35,601 nucleotides of DNA from CAYQUC01 sp964420605 (GCA_964420605.1 CAYQUC010000033.1:1-35601); one strand, 5' to 3'; counted from the stretch's first letter, positions 7,449-15,757 are shown. The notes: generated by a model from the letters alone, not told the origin. Program-made: numbers and translations.

Positions 7449-8267
7449 TTAATTTCCAAGATTTAACGGAATACTTTTATCTCGCTCAATCAGTGCATAG
7501 GCTGAGTGATTATGGATGGATTCAAAATTTTCAGATTCTACAATATAAGACAATACGCGCTTATCTTCATTTAATCTAGCAGCAACATCGCGCACCATGT
7601 CTTCCACAAATTTTGGATTGTCATAGGCACGTTCAGTAACATTTTTTTCATCTGGACGTTTTAATAAGCCATACAGCTCGCAAGAGGCTTCTTTTTCGAC
7701 TAATTCAATGAGTTCTTCAATCCACATAAATTCTTCTATTTCGACTGTTACAGTAACGTGAGATCGTTGATTGTGAGCACCGTATTCTGAAATTTTCTTA
7801 GAGCAAGGGCAAAGGCTAGTGACTGGTACGATAACTTTTACTCGAATGTTAAGTTTGCCATTAACGATATTACCAATAAATTGCACGTCGTAATCCAACA
7901 GGCTTTTAACACCGGTAACGGGTGCGGCTTTGTTTATAAAATACGGAAATAACATTTCAATGTGACCGGCGTTCGCTTCGAGTCGTTCAGCCATTTCTTG
8001 TAACATGGTTTTAAAAGATTCTAATGATATTTCACGTTCATGATTATTTAATATTTCAACAAATCGAGACATGTGAGTGCCTTTAAAATTATGTGGTAGA
8101 TCAACATACATATTAAAATTTGCGACAACATGTTGATCGCTGCCATTACGTTCCAAAATTCGCACTGGATGCCGAATGTCTTTTATTCCAACTTTATTAA
8201 TTGGAATGCGACGTGTGTCTTCATCATTTTGGACATCGGCAATTGTTTCAGTTGTAGCAACAGTCAT
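7449..8267 (-). CDS. folE2: GTP cyclohydrolase FolE2
   Basis: FolE2 (GTP cyclohydrolase IB, formerly GCYH-IB/YciA type) converts GTP to dihydroneopterin triphosphate, the first step for folate and queuosine. Family landmarks are HPVRIL near the N-terminus, GTHMSRFVEIL, and TSLCPCSKKIS followed by GAHNQRSHVTV, whose Cys is the metal ligand. The open frame extends to 8315, but the ATG at 8267 is preceded by AGGAAG at 6-7 nt spacing and begins 2 nt after the queD stop, giving 272 residues. FolE2 is often the metal-flexible, zinc-independent alternative to FolE. The tight link to queD suggests the product goes largely to queuosine, though folK lies elsewhere in the window. Confidence 0.95.
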   Translation of the reverse strand: MTVATTETIADVQNDEDTRRIPINKVGIKDIRHPVRILERNGSDQHVVANFNMYVDLPHNFKGTHMSRFVEILNNHEREISLESFKTMLQEMAERLEANAGHIEMLFPYFINKAAPVTGVKSLLDYDVQFIGNIVNGKLNIRVKVIVPVTSLCPCSKKISEYGAHNQRSHVTVTVEIEEFMWIEELIELVEKEASCELYGLLKRPDEKNVTERAYDNPKFVEDMVRDVAARLNEDKRVLSYIVESENFESIHNHSAYALIERDKSIPLNLGN

Positions 8268-8269
8268 TT

Positions 8270-8653
8270 TTAATCTTCCTCGGAGTAGGTAACACAGGCT
8301 CGCTCTGTTTCCCATAGTGTAATAGCGTCAACTTTAATGTGATCGGTATTAATTGATTTTGATAATTCAGTGTATAAATAAGCTGATACATTTTCAGCCG
8401 TAGGATTTATTTCATCAAATGGGGGGATATCATTTAAATTACGATGATCTAATTTTCCTATTAACGCTTTAGTCGCTTTTTTGATATCAGAAAAATCCAA
8501 ACCCATACCAATCGAGTCGAGTTTACGTGCTTTGACTTGTACTTCTACTTTCCAGTTATGGCCGTGTAAGCGACTACAGACTCCTGGATAACCTCGTAGT
8601 AAATGGGCGGCTGAAAAATCAGTAATAATTTTCATGGTGTATAAAGCAGTCAT
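8270..8653 (-). CDS. queD: 6-carboxy-5,6,7,8-tetrahydropterin synthase (QueD)
   Basis: QueD turns dihydroneopterin triphosphate into 6-carboxytetrahydropterin, the second step towards the tRNA base queuosine. The zinc ligands are H17, H30 and H32 within SAAHLL and CSRLHGHNW, and C26 is the catalytic Cys of the CxxxHGH motif. LDHRNLND (about 88-95), NPTAENVSAYLY and WETERACVTY complete the family pattern. At 127 residues it is normal; M7 is an alternative start. A eukaryotic-type 6-pyruvoyl-tetrahydropterin synthase role is unlikely given the CxxxHGH motif and the folE2 neighbour. Confidence 0.92.
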   Translation of the reverse strand: MTALYTMKIITDFSAAHLLRGYPGVCSRLHGHNWKVEVQVKARKLDSIGMGLDFSDIKKATKALIGKLDHRNLNDIPPFDEINPTAENVSAYLYTELSKSINTDHIKVDAITLWETERACVTYSEED

Positions 8654-8674
8654 AATAGTACTTCTGAAAGTGAG

Positions 8675-10567
8675 TTAAGCTAGTGAGGCATGTTTAGTAA
8701 GGGTTAAATGATTTAAAAATCCTTCTACGGACTTTATTATACCATTACAATCAAGACATGCATCAACTAATAATGCTTCTCGACTAGCATGATCTTGAAA
8801 ATGATCAGGTAACCCTAGGTTCTTGATGGGTATAATTAGGTCGTTGTACGCTAAACATTCATTAACGGCACTTCCAGCGCCACCTGATACAGCATTATCT
8901 TCTATTGTAATTAGTACATCATGTTGTTTTGCAAGTTTTTGAATTAATGCACTATCTAATGGTTTGACAAAACGCATGTTGACCACGGTTGCATCCAGAA
9001 TTTCTCCGGCTTCAAGTGCGGAATCAAGGGTGATTCCAAATGATAAAATTGCAATTTTAGATCCTTGGCGACGCATTTCTGCAACTCCAACTTGTATTGT
9101 GCTTAATGCTGGCATGACTTTGACCCCCGGACCGGTTCCTCGCGGATAACGTACTGCACAAGGGCCTTTATGTTCAAATCCAGTCGATAACATTAATCGA
9201 CATTCTTGTTCATTTGCGGGTGCCATAATTGTCATATTGGGTATGCAACGCATAAAACTTAGATCAAAACTACCGGCATGAGTGGGGCCATCCGGACCAA
9301 CAACACCGGCACGATCGATTGCAAACAGAATATCTAAATTTTGAATCGCAACATCATGGATCAGTTGATCATAGGCGCGTTGCAAAAAGGTTGAATAGAT
9401 TGCAACCACCGGCTTTAAACCATCACAGGCCATACCAGCAGCTAAAGTTACGGCATGTTGTTCGGCTATGCCAACATCAAAGTAGCGATCTGGATACTTA
9501 TCTGAAAATTGTACCAGGCCCGAACCTTCACGCATGGCGGGCGTAATTGCGACGAGTTTGTCGTCTTTTTTGGCCATGTCACACAACCAATCTGAAAATA
9601 TCTGGGTATAGCTTGGACCACTTTGTTGTTTCTTATTAATTTCACCGGTTTCTGCATTAAAAGGTCCAACACCATGATAGGTGCATGGGTTTTGTTCCGC
9701 TGGAGTGTAACCTTTGCCTTTTTTAGTGACAATATGCAGGAACTGGGGACCTTTTAGTTTGCGTAAGTTTCGCAGTGTTGTGGTTAGGGTTTTTAAGTCA
9801 TGACCATCAATTGGTCCGATGTAATTAAATCCAAGTTCTTCAAATAAAGTTCCGGGAATCACCATGCCTTTCATGTGTTCTTCAGCACGACGTGCTAGTT
9901 CCCATACTGTTGGTATTGTACCTAATACTTTTTTACTGCCCTCACGCATTGATGAATAAAGGCTGCCAGACAGTACTTTTGCTAAGTAATTGGATAGACC
10001 ACCAACATTGGGTGAAATGGACATTTCATTATCATTTAAAATGACGAGTAGGTTAGCATCTAACACACCGGCATGATTTAATGCTTCAAAAGCCATGCCG
10101 GCAGTCATTGCGCCATCACCAATAATAGCAACAACGCGTCGATCTATTTTTTGTTGCTGGGCTGCAATGGCCATGCCTAATGCGGCACTGATGGAAGTAC
10201 TGGAATGACCAACACCAAAGGTGTCATATTCACTCTCAGTTCGTTTTGGAAATCCGGCTAATCCGTTTTCCTGGCGAATGGTGTGCATTTGTTCTCGGCG
10301 ACCGGTTAATATTTTGTGCGGATAGGCTTGATGACCAACATCCCAGACTAGGCGATCATCTGGGGTATTATAAATGTGGTGTAGTGCTATTGTTAATTCG
10401 ACGGTTCCAAGGCTGGACGCTAAATGTCCACCCGTTTCGCTCACGAGATCAATGGTAAAGCTTCGCAGCTCTTCTGCCAGTTGTTTCAAAGAGTCTTGAG
10501 ATAACTCCTTAATTTGACTAGGGTTATTAATATTGCTTAGTAATGGATAAAGTGCGTTTGTGGTCAT
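8675..10567 (-). CDS. dxs: 1-deoxy-D-xylulose-5-phosphate synthase
   Basis: DXS condenses pyruvate and glyceraldehyde 3-phosphate, the entry reaction of the MEP isoprenoid pathway and also a source for thiamine and pyridoxal. The thiamine-diphosphate motif runs from GDG (150-152) to the Asn of EALNHAG (164). DVGHQAYPH (76-84) and GHSSTSISAALG belong to the active site. The transketolase-like pyrimidine-binding domain has GIAEQHAVTLAAGMA and GPDGPTHAGSFD, and a C-terminal transketolase domain follows. The 630 residues match E. coli. The gene follows ispA on the minus strand after 61 nt that hold a strong palindrome. Confidence 0.97.
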   Translation of the reverse strand: MTTNALYPLLSNINNPSQIKELSQDSLKQLAEELRSFTIDLVSETGGHLASSLGTVELTIALHHIYNTPDDRLVWDVGHQAYPHKILTGRREQMHTIRQENGLAGFPKRTESEYDTFGVGHSSTSISAALGMAIAAQQQKIDRRVVAIIGDGAMTAGMAFEALNHAGVLDANLLVILNDNEMSISPNVGGLSNYLAKVLSGSLYSSMREGSKKVLGTIPTVWELARRAEEHMKGMVIPGTLFEELGFNYIGPIDGHDLKTLTTTLRNLRKLKGPQFLHIVTKKGKGYTPAEQNPCTYHGVGPFNAETGEINKKQQSGPSYTQIFSDWLCDMAKKDDKLVAITPAMREGSGLVQFSDKYPDRYFDVGIAEQHAVTLAAGMACDGLKPVVAIYSTFLQRAYDQLIHDVAIQNLDILFAIDRAGVVGPDGPTHAGSFDLSFMRCIPNMTIMAPANEQECRLMLSTGFEHKGPCAVRYPRGTGPGVKVMPALSTIQVGVAEMRRQGSKIAILSFGITLDSALEAGEILDATVVNMRFVKPLDSALIQKLAKQHDVLITIEDNAVSGGAGSAVNECLAYNDLIIPIKNLGLPDHFQDHASREALLVDACLDCNGIIKSVEGFLNHLTLTKHASLA

Positions 10568-10590
10568 TGGTAAAACAGATTTGGTTATTT

Positions 10591-10623
10591 ATATACCGTC
10601 CTAATATACCGTAGCTACGGTAT
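10591..10623. promoter_or_regulatory. 18-bp perfect palindrome and repeated ATATACCGT between ispA and dxs
   Basis: ATACCGTAGCTACGGTAT at 10606-10623 is a perfect palindrome with no loop. The 9-mer ATATACCGT occurs directly twice, at 10591-10599 and 10604-10612. On the minus strand this lies after the ispA stop and before dxs. There is no T-run, so it looks more like a protein-binding or RNA-processing site than a terminator. Confidence 0.5.
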
Positions 10624-10628
10624 TTTCT

Positions 10629-11498
10629 CTAATGATTTCGTTCAATGATGAAGTGAGCCAGTTCAACAAGACGGGTAGAACGTAAGTCTAGTTTGCTTAA
10701 GCTCGTTAATGACTGTTCTAACAGATTTTTTGCTAGTTTCTTAGATTCAGTCATACCGATTAAAGAAGGGTAGGTTGGCTTGTTTTTAGCTGCATCGGCA
10801 CCTTGGGTCTTACCGAGTACTTCTGTGTCACTTTCAACATCGAGAATATCGTCCTTTATTTGAAAAGCGAGACCAATGCACTTGGCATAATGATCCAGAG
10901 TTTTAAGTTCGTCGTCACTTATTCCTGCAGCACACAATGCCCCCATATTGATGCTGGCACGAATCAATGCGCCAGTTTTATGGATATGCATATTTTCGAG
11001 TTCACCAATCGAGATTTGTTTGCCTACCGAATCGAGATCAATTGCTTGACCACCTGCCATGCCACGAGAGCCACTGGCAAGCGTTAATATCTTAATCATT
11101 TCAATACGTTGGTTATCGCTGAGACTGTCACCGTAATGGCTTAAAATTCGAAATGCCAGCGCTTGTAATGCATCACCCGCAAGAATGGCCATTGCCTCAC
11201 CATGTGCAATATGGCAAGTAGGGCGGCCACGGCGTAAATCATCGTCGTCCATGGCGGGTAAATCGTCATGAATAAGGGAATACGCATGTATTAATTCAAT
11301 TGCACTGGCTGGAATATCGACATTTTTGGCATCTGCGCCAAAGCTCTCGCCTGTGGCATAGGCTAAAATCGGACGAATACGTTTGCCGCCATTGAGTACA
11401 GAATAGCGCATGGCCTGGTGTAAGTTGACAGGGTTGGTGGTGTTTGATGGAAGCCAGTTTTCCATGGCTGTATCGACTTGTTGCCGCCATTGGCTCAT
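10629..11498 (-). CDS. ispA: Farnesyl diphosphate synthase (IspA)
   Basis: IspA makes geranyl and farnesyl diphosphate from the C5 units of the MEP pathway, for quinones and undecaprenyl phosphate. GGKRIRP binds isopentenyl diphosphate. The first Asp-rich motif is HDDLPAMDDDDLRRGRPT, whose two-residue insertion is typical of bacterial farnesyl synthases, and the second is KDDILDVESD. The open frame runs up to a TTG at 11564 inside xseB. The ATG at 11498 (MSQWRQQVD) gives 289 residues, which agrees better with the E. coli length of 299. The start is not certain because neither has a good Shine-Dalgarno. Confidence 0.94.
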   Translation of the reverse strand: MSQWRQQVDTAMENWLPSNTTNPVNLHQAMRYSVLNGGKRIRPILAYATGESFGADAKNVDIPASAIELIHAYSLIHDDLPAMDDDDLRRGRPTCHIAHGEAMAILAGDALQALAFRILSHYGDSLSDNQRIEMIKILTLASGSRGMAGGQAIDLDSVGKQISIGELENMHIHKTGALIRASINMGALCAAGISDDELKTLDHYAKCIGLAFQIKDDILDVESDTEVLGKTQGADAAKNKPTYPSLIGMTESKKLAKNLLEQSLTSLSKLDLRSTRLVELAHFIIERNH

Positions 11499-11550
11499 TT
11501 GTTCGTTTAAATGCAAAATTAAAATACCGTTTCTTGTTATTCTTACGGGG

Positions 11551-11808
11551 TTATTCGTTGTCAAAGTCGTTTAGGACTTGTTGGCCATTTTGTTCCAATA
11601 ATATTTGAACTTTTTGTTCGGCAGATTTTAGTGATTCTTGGCATTGACGGGTTAATATTACGCCTCGCTCAAAATCAACTAATGACTCTTCCAAACTGGA
11701 CTCACCTTGCTCCATTTTTTCAACTAAAATTTCGAGTTCTTCGATAGCCGACTCAAAATTAAAGTCTGATATAGTAGCTGTTTTCTTTGATTTTTTCTTA
11801 GTTGCCAT
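11551..11808 (-). CDS. xseB: Exodeoxyribonuclease VII small subunit
   Basis: XseB is the small partner of the single-strand exonuclease VII. The 85-residue protein shows the family core FESAIEELEILVEKMEQGE followed by LEESLVDFERGVILTRQCQ, helices that form the XseA-binding hairpin. A Lys-rich N-terminus (ATKKKSKKT) precedes it. It heads the xseB-ispA-dxs operon, the classical order. No Shine-Dalgarno precedes the ATG, and a promoter lies so close that the message may be almost leaderless. Confidence 0.95.
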   Translation of the reverse strand: MATKKKSKKTATISDFNFESAIEELEILVEKMEQGESSLEESLVDFERGVILTRQCQESLKSAEQKVQILLEQNGQQVLNDFDNE

Positions 11809-11817
11809 AATGTTGTT

Positions 11818-11846
11818 GTTATAATTTAATATTTAGGAATAGTCAA
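11818..11846 (-). promoter_or_regulatory. Sigma-70-like promoter for xseB-ispA-dxs
   Basis: On the minus strand TTGACT (11846-11841) is separated by 17 nt from TATAAC (11823-11818). The predicted transcript start is only about 2-4 nt before the xseB ATG at 11808. A second, perfect TATAAT -10 hexamer lies further upstream at 11874-11869 but has a poor -35; it would give a leader of about 50 nt. Confidence 0.5.
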
Positions 11847-11945
11847 TATTCTAGTGTAGTCGGGGCTTATTATACGGTATTTGAGAAACGGCGGAATAAC
11901 AAATAACAGGAATTTTTAATTCTGAAAACTTAGGGTTTACGAGGA

Positions 11946-11974
11946 TTGACAATATATAGTGAACAACGTAGTAT
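11946..11974 (+). promoter_or_regulatory. Sigma-70-like promoter for the rubrerythrin operon
   Basis: A consensus TTGACA (11946-11951) is followed after exactly 17 nt by TAGTAT (11969-11974). Transcription would begin near 11981, giving a leader of about 80 nt that includes the dyad at 11987-12001. Confidence 0.6.
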
Positions 11975-11986
11975 TTTGTTCAGTAA

Positions 11987-12001
11987 TTAGACTGAGTCTA
12001 A
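11987..12001. promoter_or_regulatory. Operator-like dyad TTAGACT-G-AGTCTAA
   Basis: A perfect 7-bp inverted repeat around one central base lies just downstream of the predicted transcript start of the rubrerythrin gene. Its position suits a repressor site. The regulator is unknown; a redox or Fe-S sensor is a reasonable guess from the genes it would control. Confidence 0.45.
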
Positions 12002-12063
12002 ATTAGCTTTTGTAATAATTAGCCTAAACGCTCAGTAACTTAATATTGAAGGAGGTCATGAAA

Positions 12064-12483
12064 ATGTCATTAAAAGGTAGCAAAACAGAACAGAATTTAA
12101 AAGACGCTTTTGCAGGTGAGTCACAAGCAAACCGTCGTTATTTATACTTCGCAGCCAAGGCTGACGTAGAAGGATATAATGATGTTGCAACTGTGTTTCG
12201 TTCAACAGCAGAAGGCGAAACAGGACATGCACATGGTCATTTAGAGTATCTTGAGGAAACGGGCGATCCTGCAACAGGTTTACCAATTGGTCCAACTGAT
12301 GATAACCTCAAAGCAGCAATTGCAGGTGAAACTCACGAATATACTGATATGTATCCAGGTATGGCTAAAGCCGCTCGTGAAGAAGAATTTGATGAAATTG
12401 CAGATTGGTTTGAAACACTAGCAAAAGCTGAGCGTTCACATGCCAACCGTTTTCAAAAAGCATTAGATAGTCTTGATGACTAA
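12064..12483 (+). CDS. Rubrerythrin-type diiron protein without rubredoxin domain
   Basis: Rubrerythrins reduce hydrogen peroxide at a diiron centre. The four-helix ferritin-like domain carries the expected Glu/His ligands: FAGESQANRRYLYFA (first helix), STAEGETGHAHGHLEYL, IAGETHEYTDMYPGMA and LAKAERSHANRFQKAL. The protein stops at 139 residues with no C-terminal CxxC pairs, so the rubredoxin domain of classical rubrerythrin is absent and electrons must come from a partner. The strong AAGGAGG at 12049-12055 is best placed for the ATG at 12064, not for the in-frame ATG at 12058 or TTG at 12046. The very good ribosome-binding site, strong promoter and terminator directly behind suggest high expression. 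The two following genes are its likely partners. Confidence 0.93.
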   Translation: MSLKGSKTEQNLKDAFAGESQANRRYLYFAAKADVEGYNDVATVFRSTAEGETGHAHGHLEYLEETGDPATGLPIGPTDDNLKAAIAGETHEYTDMYPGMAKAAREEEFDEIADWFETLAKAERSHANRFQKALDSLDD

Positions 12484-12508
12484 TTTACTGTGTAGTAATT
12501 GAAGTAAA

Positions 12509-12541
12509 ATTAAGCCGGTATTGTTACCGGCTTAATTTTTT
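12509..12541 (+). terminator. Intrinsic terminator behind rubrerythrin
   Basis: TTAAGCCGGTA (12510-12520) pairs perfectly with TACCGGCTTAA (12525-12535) around TTGT, and a run of six T follows (12536-12541). It lies between rubrerythrin and the Fe-S oxidoreductase, so the downstream genes are probably expressed by partial read-through and at a lower level. Confidence 0.85.
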
Positions 12542-12573
12542 GTGCGGTATAACTTTATACATAAGGTCTGATA

Positions 12574-13929
12574 ATGTCACCAACACCACCCATTCAACGT
12601 GAAGGTAGTTTAGAAGCACCAACTCGACATGCAATTGACTGGAAAAATCCAGATTTTTACGATGAAGCATTATTATTTAAAGAGTTAGAACGGGTATATG
12701 ATATTTGTCATGGTTGTCGGCGTTGCGTCAGTTTATGTCATGCGTTTCCAACCTTATTTGATTTGGTTGACGAGTCTGATACTTTTGAAGTTGATGGGAT
12801 TCCTAAAAAAGATTATTGGAAAGTCGTCGATCATTGTTACTTATGTGATTTGTGTTACATGACCAAATGTCCCTATGTACCACCACATGATTGGAACGTA
12901 GATTTTCCGCATCTAATGTTACGTGCAAAAGCGGTTCATTTTAAAAAGCACAATGCTAGTATTAGGAATACATTTTTATCTGCAACTGATTTTGTGGGTG
13001 CAGCTGCAAGTTACCCAATAATTAATTCGGTGGTGAATTTTGTTACTCAAAATGAAACTACTCGAAAAATTATGGAACCTGTTCTTGGAGTGCATCATCA
13101 AGCTGTAGTACCTCAATATGATAGTAATACATTACGAAATAGAATTAAAAAATCCAATATTAACTCAACAAAAAAAATTTCAATAACGCCAAACTCTACA
13201 ACAACAGGTAAGGTGGTATTGTTTACCACTTGTTATGCCAATTATAATGAACCACATTTGGGTGAAGATTTAATTGCAATTTATGAACACAATGGCATAA
13301 AAGTAACCACAATAAAACAAGAAAAATGTTGCGGAATGCCAAAACTAGAGCTTGGTGATTTAGAGTCTGTAAAAAAAGCGAAAGATAATAATATTCCACA
13401 ATTATTAGATCTGGTTAATCAAGGTTGGGATATTGTAGCGCCAGTTTCATCTTGTGTTTTAATGTTTAAACAAGAACTACCATTGATGTTTCCCAATGAC
13501 CATGATGTACAAGCTGTTAAAAAAGCCATTTTTGATCCGTTTGAATATTTATGTTTACGCCATAAAGATGGACTTTTTAAAACCGATTTTACTATGTCAC
13601 TTGGAACAATAGCCTATCAAGTTGCGTGTCATCAACGAGTCCAAAATATTGGTTTAAAAACACGCGACATATTAAACCTGGTTCCTGACACTAAAGTAAC
13701 ACCTATTGAACGTTGCTCAGGACATGATGGGACATATGCGGTTAAAAAAGAGTTTCATAATATATCCATGAAAATCGTTAAACCGGTGGTTAAACGCGTT
13801 AAGCAAGCTGAAGCCGATTATTATACTAGTGACTGCCCGATGGCCGGTCACCAAATAAAAAACGGTATGAATGATAAAAGCACAGCAATTCACACTTTGA
13901 GTTTATTGCGTAAGGCATACGGAATTTAA
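12574..13929 (+). CDS. GlpC-like (Fe-S)-binding oxidoreductase
   Basis: The N-terminal third is a two-cluster ferredoxin domain with C45-x2-C48-x2-C51-x3-C55 (CHGCRRCVSLC) and C88-x2-C91-x2-C94-x4-C99 (CYLCDLCYMTKCP), each able to carry a 4Fe-4S cluster. The C-terminal half has two cysteine-rich domains of the GlpC/HdrB type. One has TTCYANYNEPHLG and EKCCGMPKLELG. The other has VACHQRVQNIGLKTR and ERCSGHDGTYAVK, where the usual CCG is CSG. Such proteins pass electrons between membrane quinones or soluble donors and a partner enzyme; here the rubrerythrin lacking rubredoxin is the obvious candidate acceptor. The substrate is unknown, and glycerol-3-phosphate dehydrogenase genes are absent. 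SD-like AAGG lies upstream of the ATG. Confidence 0.9.
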   Translation: MSPTPPIQREGSLEAPTRHAIDWKNPDFYDEALLFKELERVYDICHGCRRCVSLCHAFPTLFDLVDESDTFEVDGIPKKDYWKVVDHCYLCDLCYMTKCPYVPPHDWNVDFPHLMLRAKAVHFKKHNASIRNTFLSATDFVGAAASYPIINSVVNFVTQNETTRKIMEPVLGVHHQAVVPQYDSNTLRNRIKKSNINSTKKISITPNSTTTGKVVLFTTCYANYNEPHLGEDLIAIYEHNGIKVTTIKQEKCCGMPKLELGDLESVKKAKDNNIPQLLDLVNQGWDIVAPVSSCVLMFKQELPLMFPNDHDVQAVKKAIFDPFEYLCLRHKDGLFKTDFTMSLGTIAYQVACHQRVQNIGLKTRDILNLVPDTKVTPIERCSGHDGTYAVKKEFHNISMKIVKPVVKRVKQAEADYYTSDCPMAGHQIKNGMNDKSTAIHTLSLLRKAYGI

Positions 13930-13962
13930 TCGAGAACAACATTACACTAACTGGAAAGAACG

Positions 13963-14544
13963 ATGACTAAATTAACACACGTAGATTTAATGACACTAGA
14001 AACTTATTCTAAAGAACGCGATTCTTTTAGAACAAAGGTTATGGAGCATAAGAAAAATCGTCGGGTTTCGCTCGGTGATAATGCCACACTGTATTTTGAA
14101 GATAAATTAACAATTCAATATCAAATTCAAGAAATGTTACGAATTGAGAAAATCTTTGAACAGGATGCAATTACTGAAGAATTGGATGCTTATAATCCGT
14201 TAATTCCAAATGGTTATAATCTAAAAGCCACATTCATGATTGAGTATTCAGATATTGCGGAACGCCGTATTGCGTTATCTAAACTCATTGGAATAGAAGA
14301 TGCAATTTGGATTCAGATAGGTGCGTTTAATAAAGTATTTGCTATTGCTGATGAAGATTTGGAACGTGATAATGCTGATAAGACATCGGCTGTGCATTTT
14401 ATGCGTTTTGAGTTTACAAAAGATATGGTTTCAGCCGTAAAAAAAGGTACTGAGATGACGGTAGGTTCAGAACACGAAAATTTAAATGTTACGACACTTG
14501 TTGTTAATGATATAAAACAAGCACTCGTGGCTGATTTTGCTTAG
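13963..14544 (+). CDS. DUF3501 family protein
   Basis: The 193-residue protein matches my recollection of the DUF3501 family: an N-terminal helix with YSKERDSFRTKVMEHKKNRRVSLG, then LYFEDKLTIQYQIQEMLRIEK, then a beta-rich part with NLKATFMIEY and VHFMRFEF. No signal peptide, membrane segment or cofactor-binding Cys cluster is present, so it is probably cytosolic. It follows the Fe-S oxidoreductase by 33 nt. The trio rubrerythrin, Fe-S oxidoreductase and DUF3501 recurs in proteobacteria, which suggests one oxidative-stress function, but the biochemical role of DUF3501 is not known to me. Confidence 0.88.
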   Translation: MTKLTHVDLMTLETYSKERDSFRTKVMEHKKNRRVSLGDNATLYFEDKLTIQYQIQEMLRIEKIFEQDAITEELDAYNPLIPNGYNLKATFMIEYSDIAERRIALSKLIGIEDAIWIQIGAFNKVFAIADEDLERDNADKTSAVHFMRFEFTKDMVSAVKKGTEMTVGSEHENLNVTTLVVNDIKQALVADFA

Positions 14545-14574
14545 CTATATTAGGTTGAATGTGACGGTAACAAA

Positions 14575-15753
14575 TTAAGCTGAAGAATTACTCGGATAAT
14601 CTGGTTTGTCTAATGGTAAATCAAAGTAAAATGTAGCACCTTTTTTATTATTATAAAAATTTATATTACCATTATGATTTAAAATTATAGACTTGCTAAT
14701 ACATAAACCCAAACCTGTACCTGCGTGTAGTCGATTATCGGCGGTTTGTTCTTGAGAAAATTTGGTGAAAATTTTAGTTTTAAATTCGTCGGATATACCT
14801 GGACCATTATCAGTAACAATGGTACGGACATTCGAGTTGTTTTTTTCAATTTTTATTGTAATAGTGCTATTTTTATCAGAAAATTTTGTTGCATTGCTTA
14901 ATAAGTTTAATATTACTTGGCTTATGCGTTTTTCATCTATAAATACTTTGTAGTTGTGTTTGTTTTCTATGAAATTGTATTTTATTTTAAATTTCTCTGC
15001 ATAAGCGTTGTTCATTTCAATACAACTGCTTATTAATGGTTGCAGTGGTTTTTCTTCAAAATCAAAGTTAACCATACCGGATTCTATTTTTTGAATATCC
15101 AATAATTCGTTAATTAAATTCAATAGTCTATCTGAATTACGTTGAACAATTTGTAACATCTCTGTTGTTTTAGGATTAAGTTCTCCTGTCGCACCACCAA
15201 GAATCAACGAAACTGATCCGGAAATGGATGTTAACGGTGTTCTAATTTCATGACTAATGGTTGAAACAAATTCACTTTTTATTTTTGAGTAAGACTCAGC
15301 TTCTAGTCTTGCTATTTGAGCTTTGGTAGCGGTTGCTCGTAATAAATATTCTTTAGCTACAGCAGAGCTGACATCAAATATTTGAATTAAACAATATTTT
15401 TTGTTGTTTATTTTAAGCGGTTTAATTGTAATTCGCTGCTGCATTGGTAATTGTTTGCCATTTATTTTAGAGTTTTGATACAAGGGCAAAGGTGATTGGT
15501 GAATTGCTTGTGATAACAATGATGCTCGGTTTAATATTATTGCTTCGAGTATAACGGAGAAAATGCGTTGAGTTTTTATTTTAGGGAAGAGAAAATCAAT
15601 ATCTTGATTTAGTAGCTCTGAATGTTTAAATTTGGCATGTTTATTAACCCAGTCATTTATTAATACGGTCTTTAATTCTTCATTTAATACAATTACTCCA
15701 CTGTCATGACCATTTATGATGTATGGTAATAATTGCAAATGTTCTTCGGCCAT
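14575..15753 (-). CDS. Sensor histidine kinase with PAS-like input domain
   Basis: Residues 1 to about 135 form a PAS-like domain (GHDSGVIVLNEELKTVLIND at the start), with no membrane segments, so the kinase is probably cytosolic. A short coiled linker leads to the dimerisation domain with the phosphorylated His in STISHEIRTPLTS (H168). The ATP-binding domain shows the N-box NLLSNATKFS (N283, N287), DNGPGIS (315-321) and GTGLGLCIS (345-353), plus IFTKFSQEQ. All catalytic motifs are intact. It is the last gene of a three-gene operon after a stand-alone receiver and a CheC-like phosphatase and starts 4 nt after the latter. The receiver at 16384-16749 is its likely partner. Input signal unknown. 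Confidence 0.93.
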   Translation of the reverse strand: MAEEHLQLLPYIINGHDSGVIVLNEELKTVLINDWVNKHAKFKHSELLNQDIDFLFPKIKTQRIFSVILEAIILNRASLLSQAIHQSPLPLYQNSKINGKQLPMQQRITIKPLKINNKKYCLIQIFDVSSAVAKEYLLRATATKAQIARLEAESYSKIKSEFVSTISHEIRTPLTSISGSVSLILGGATGELNPKTTEMLQIVQRNSDRLLNLINELLDIQKIESGMVNFDFEEKPLQPLISSCIEMNNAYAEKFKIKYNFIENKHNYKVFIDEKRISQVILNLLSNATKFSDKNSTITIKIEKNNSNVRTIVTDNGPGISDEFKTKIFTKFSQEQTADNRLHAGTGLGLCISKSIILNHNGNINFYNNKKGATFYFDLPLDKPDYPSNSSA

Positions 15754-15757
15754 CGTG

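Noticed and set aside
12574..13929. glpC of an anaerobic glycerol-3-phosphate dehydrogenase
   Set aside because: glpA and glpB are absent and the neighbours are rubrerythrin and DUF3501, so the glp role is unlikely in spite of the shared domain layout.
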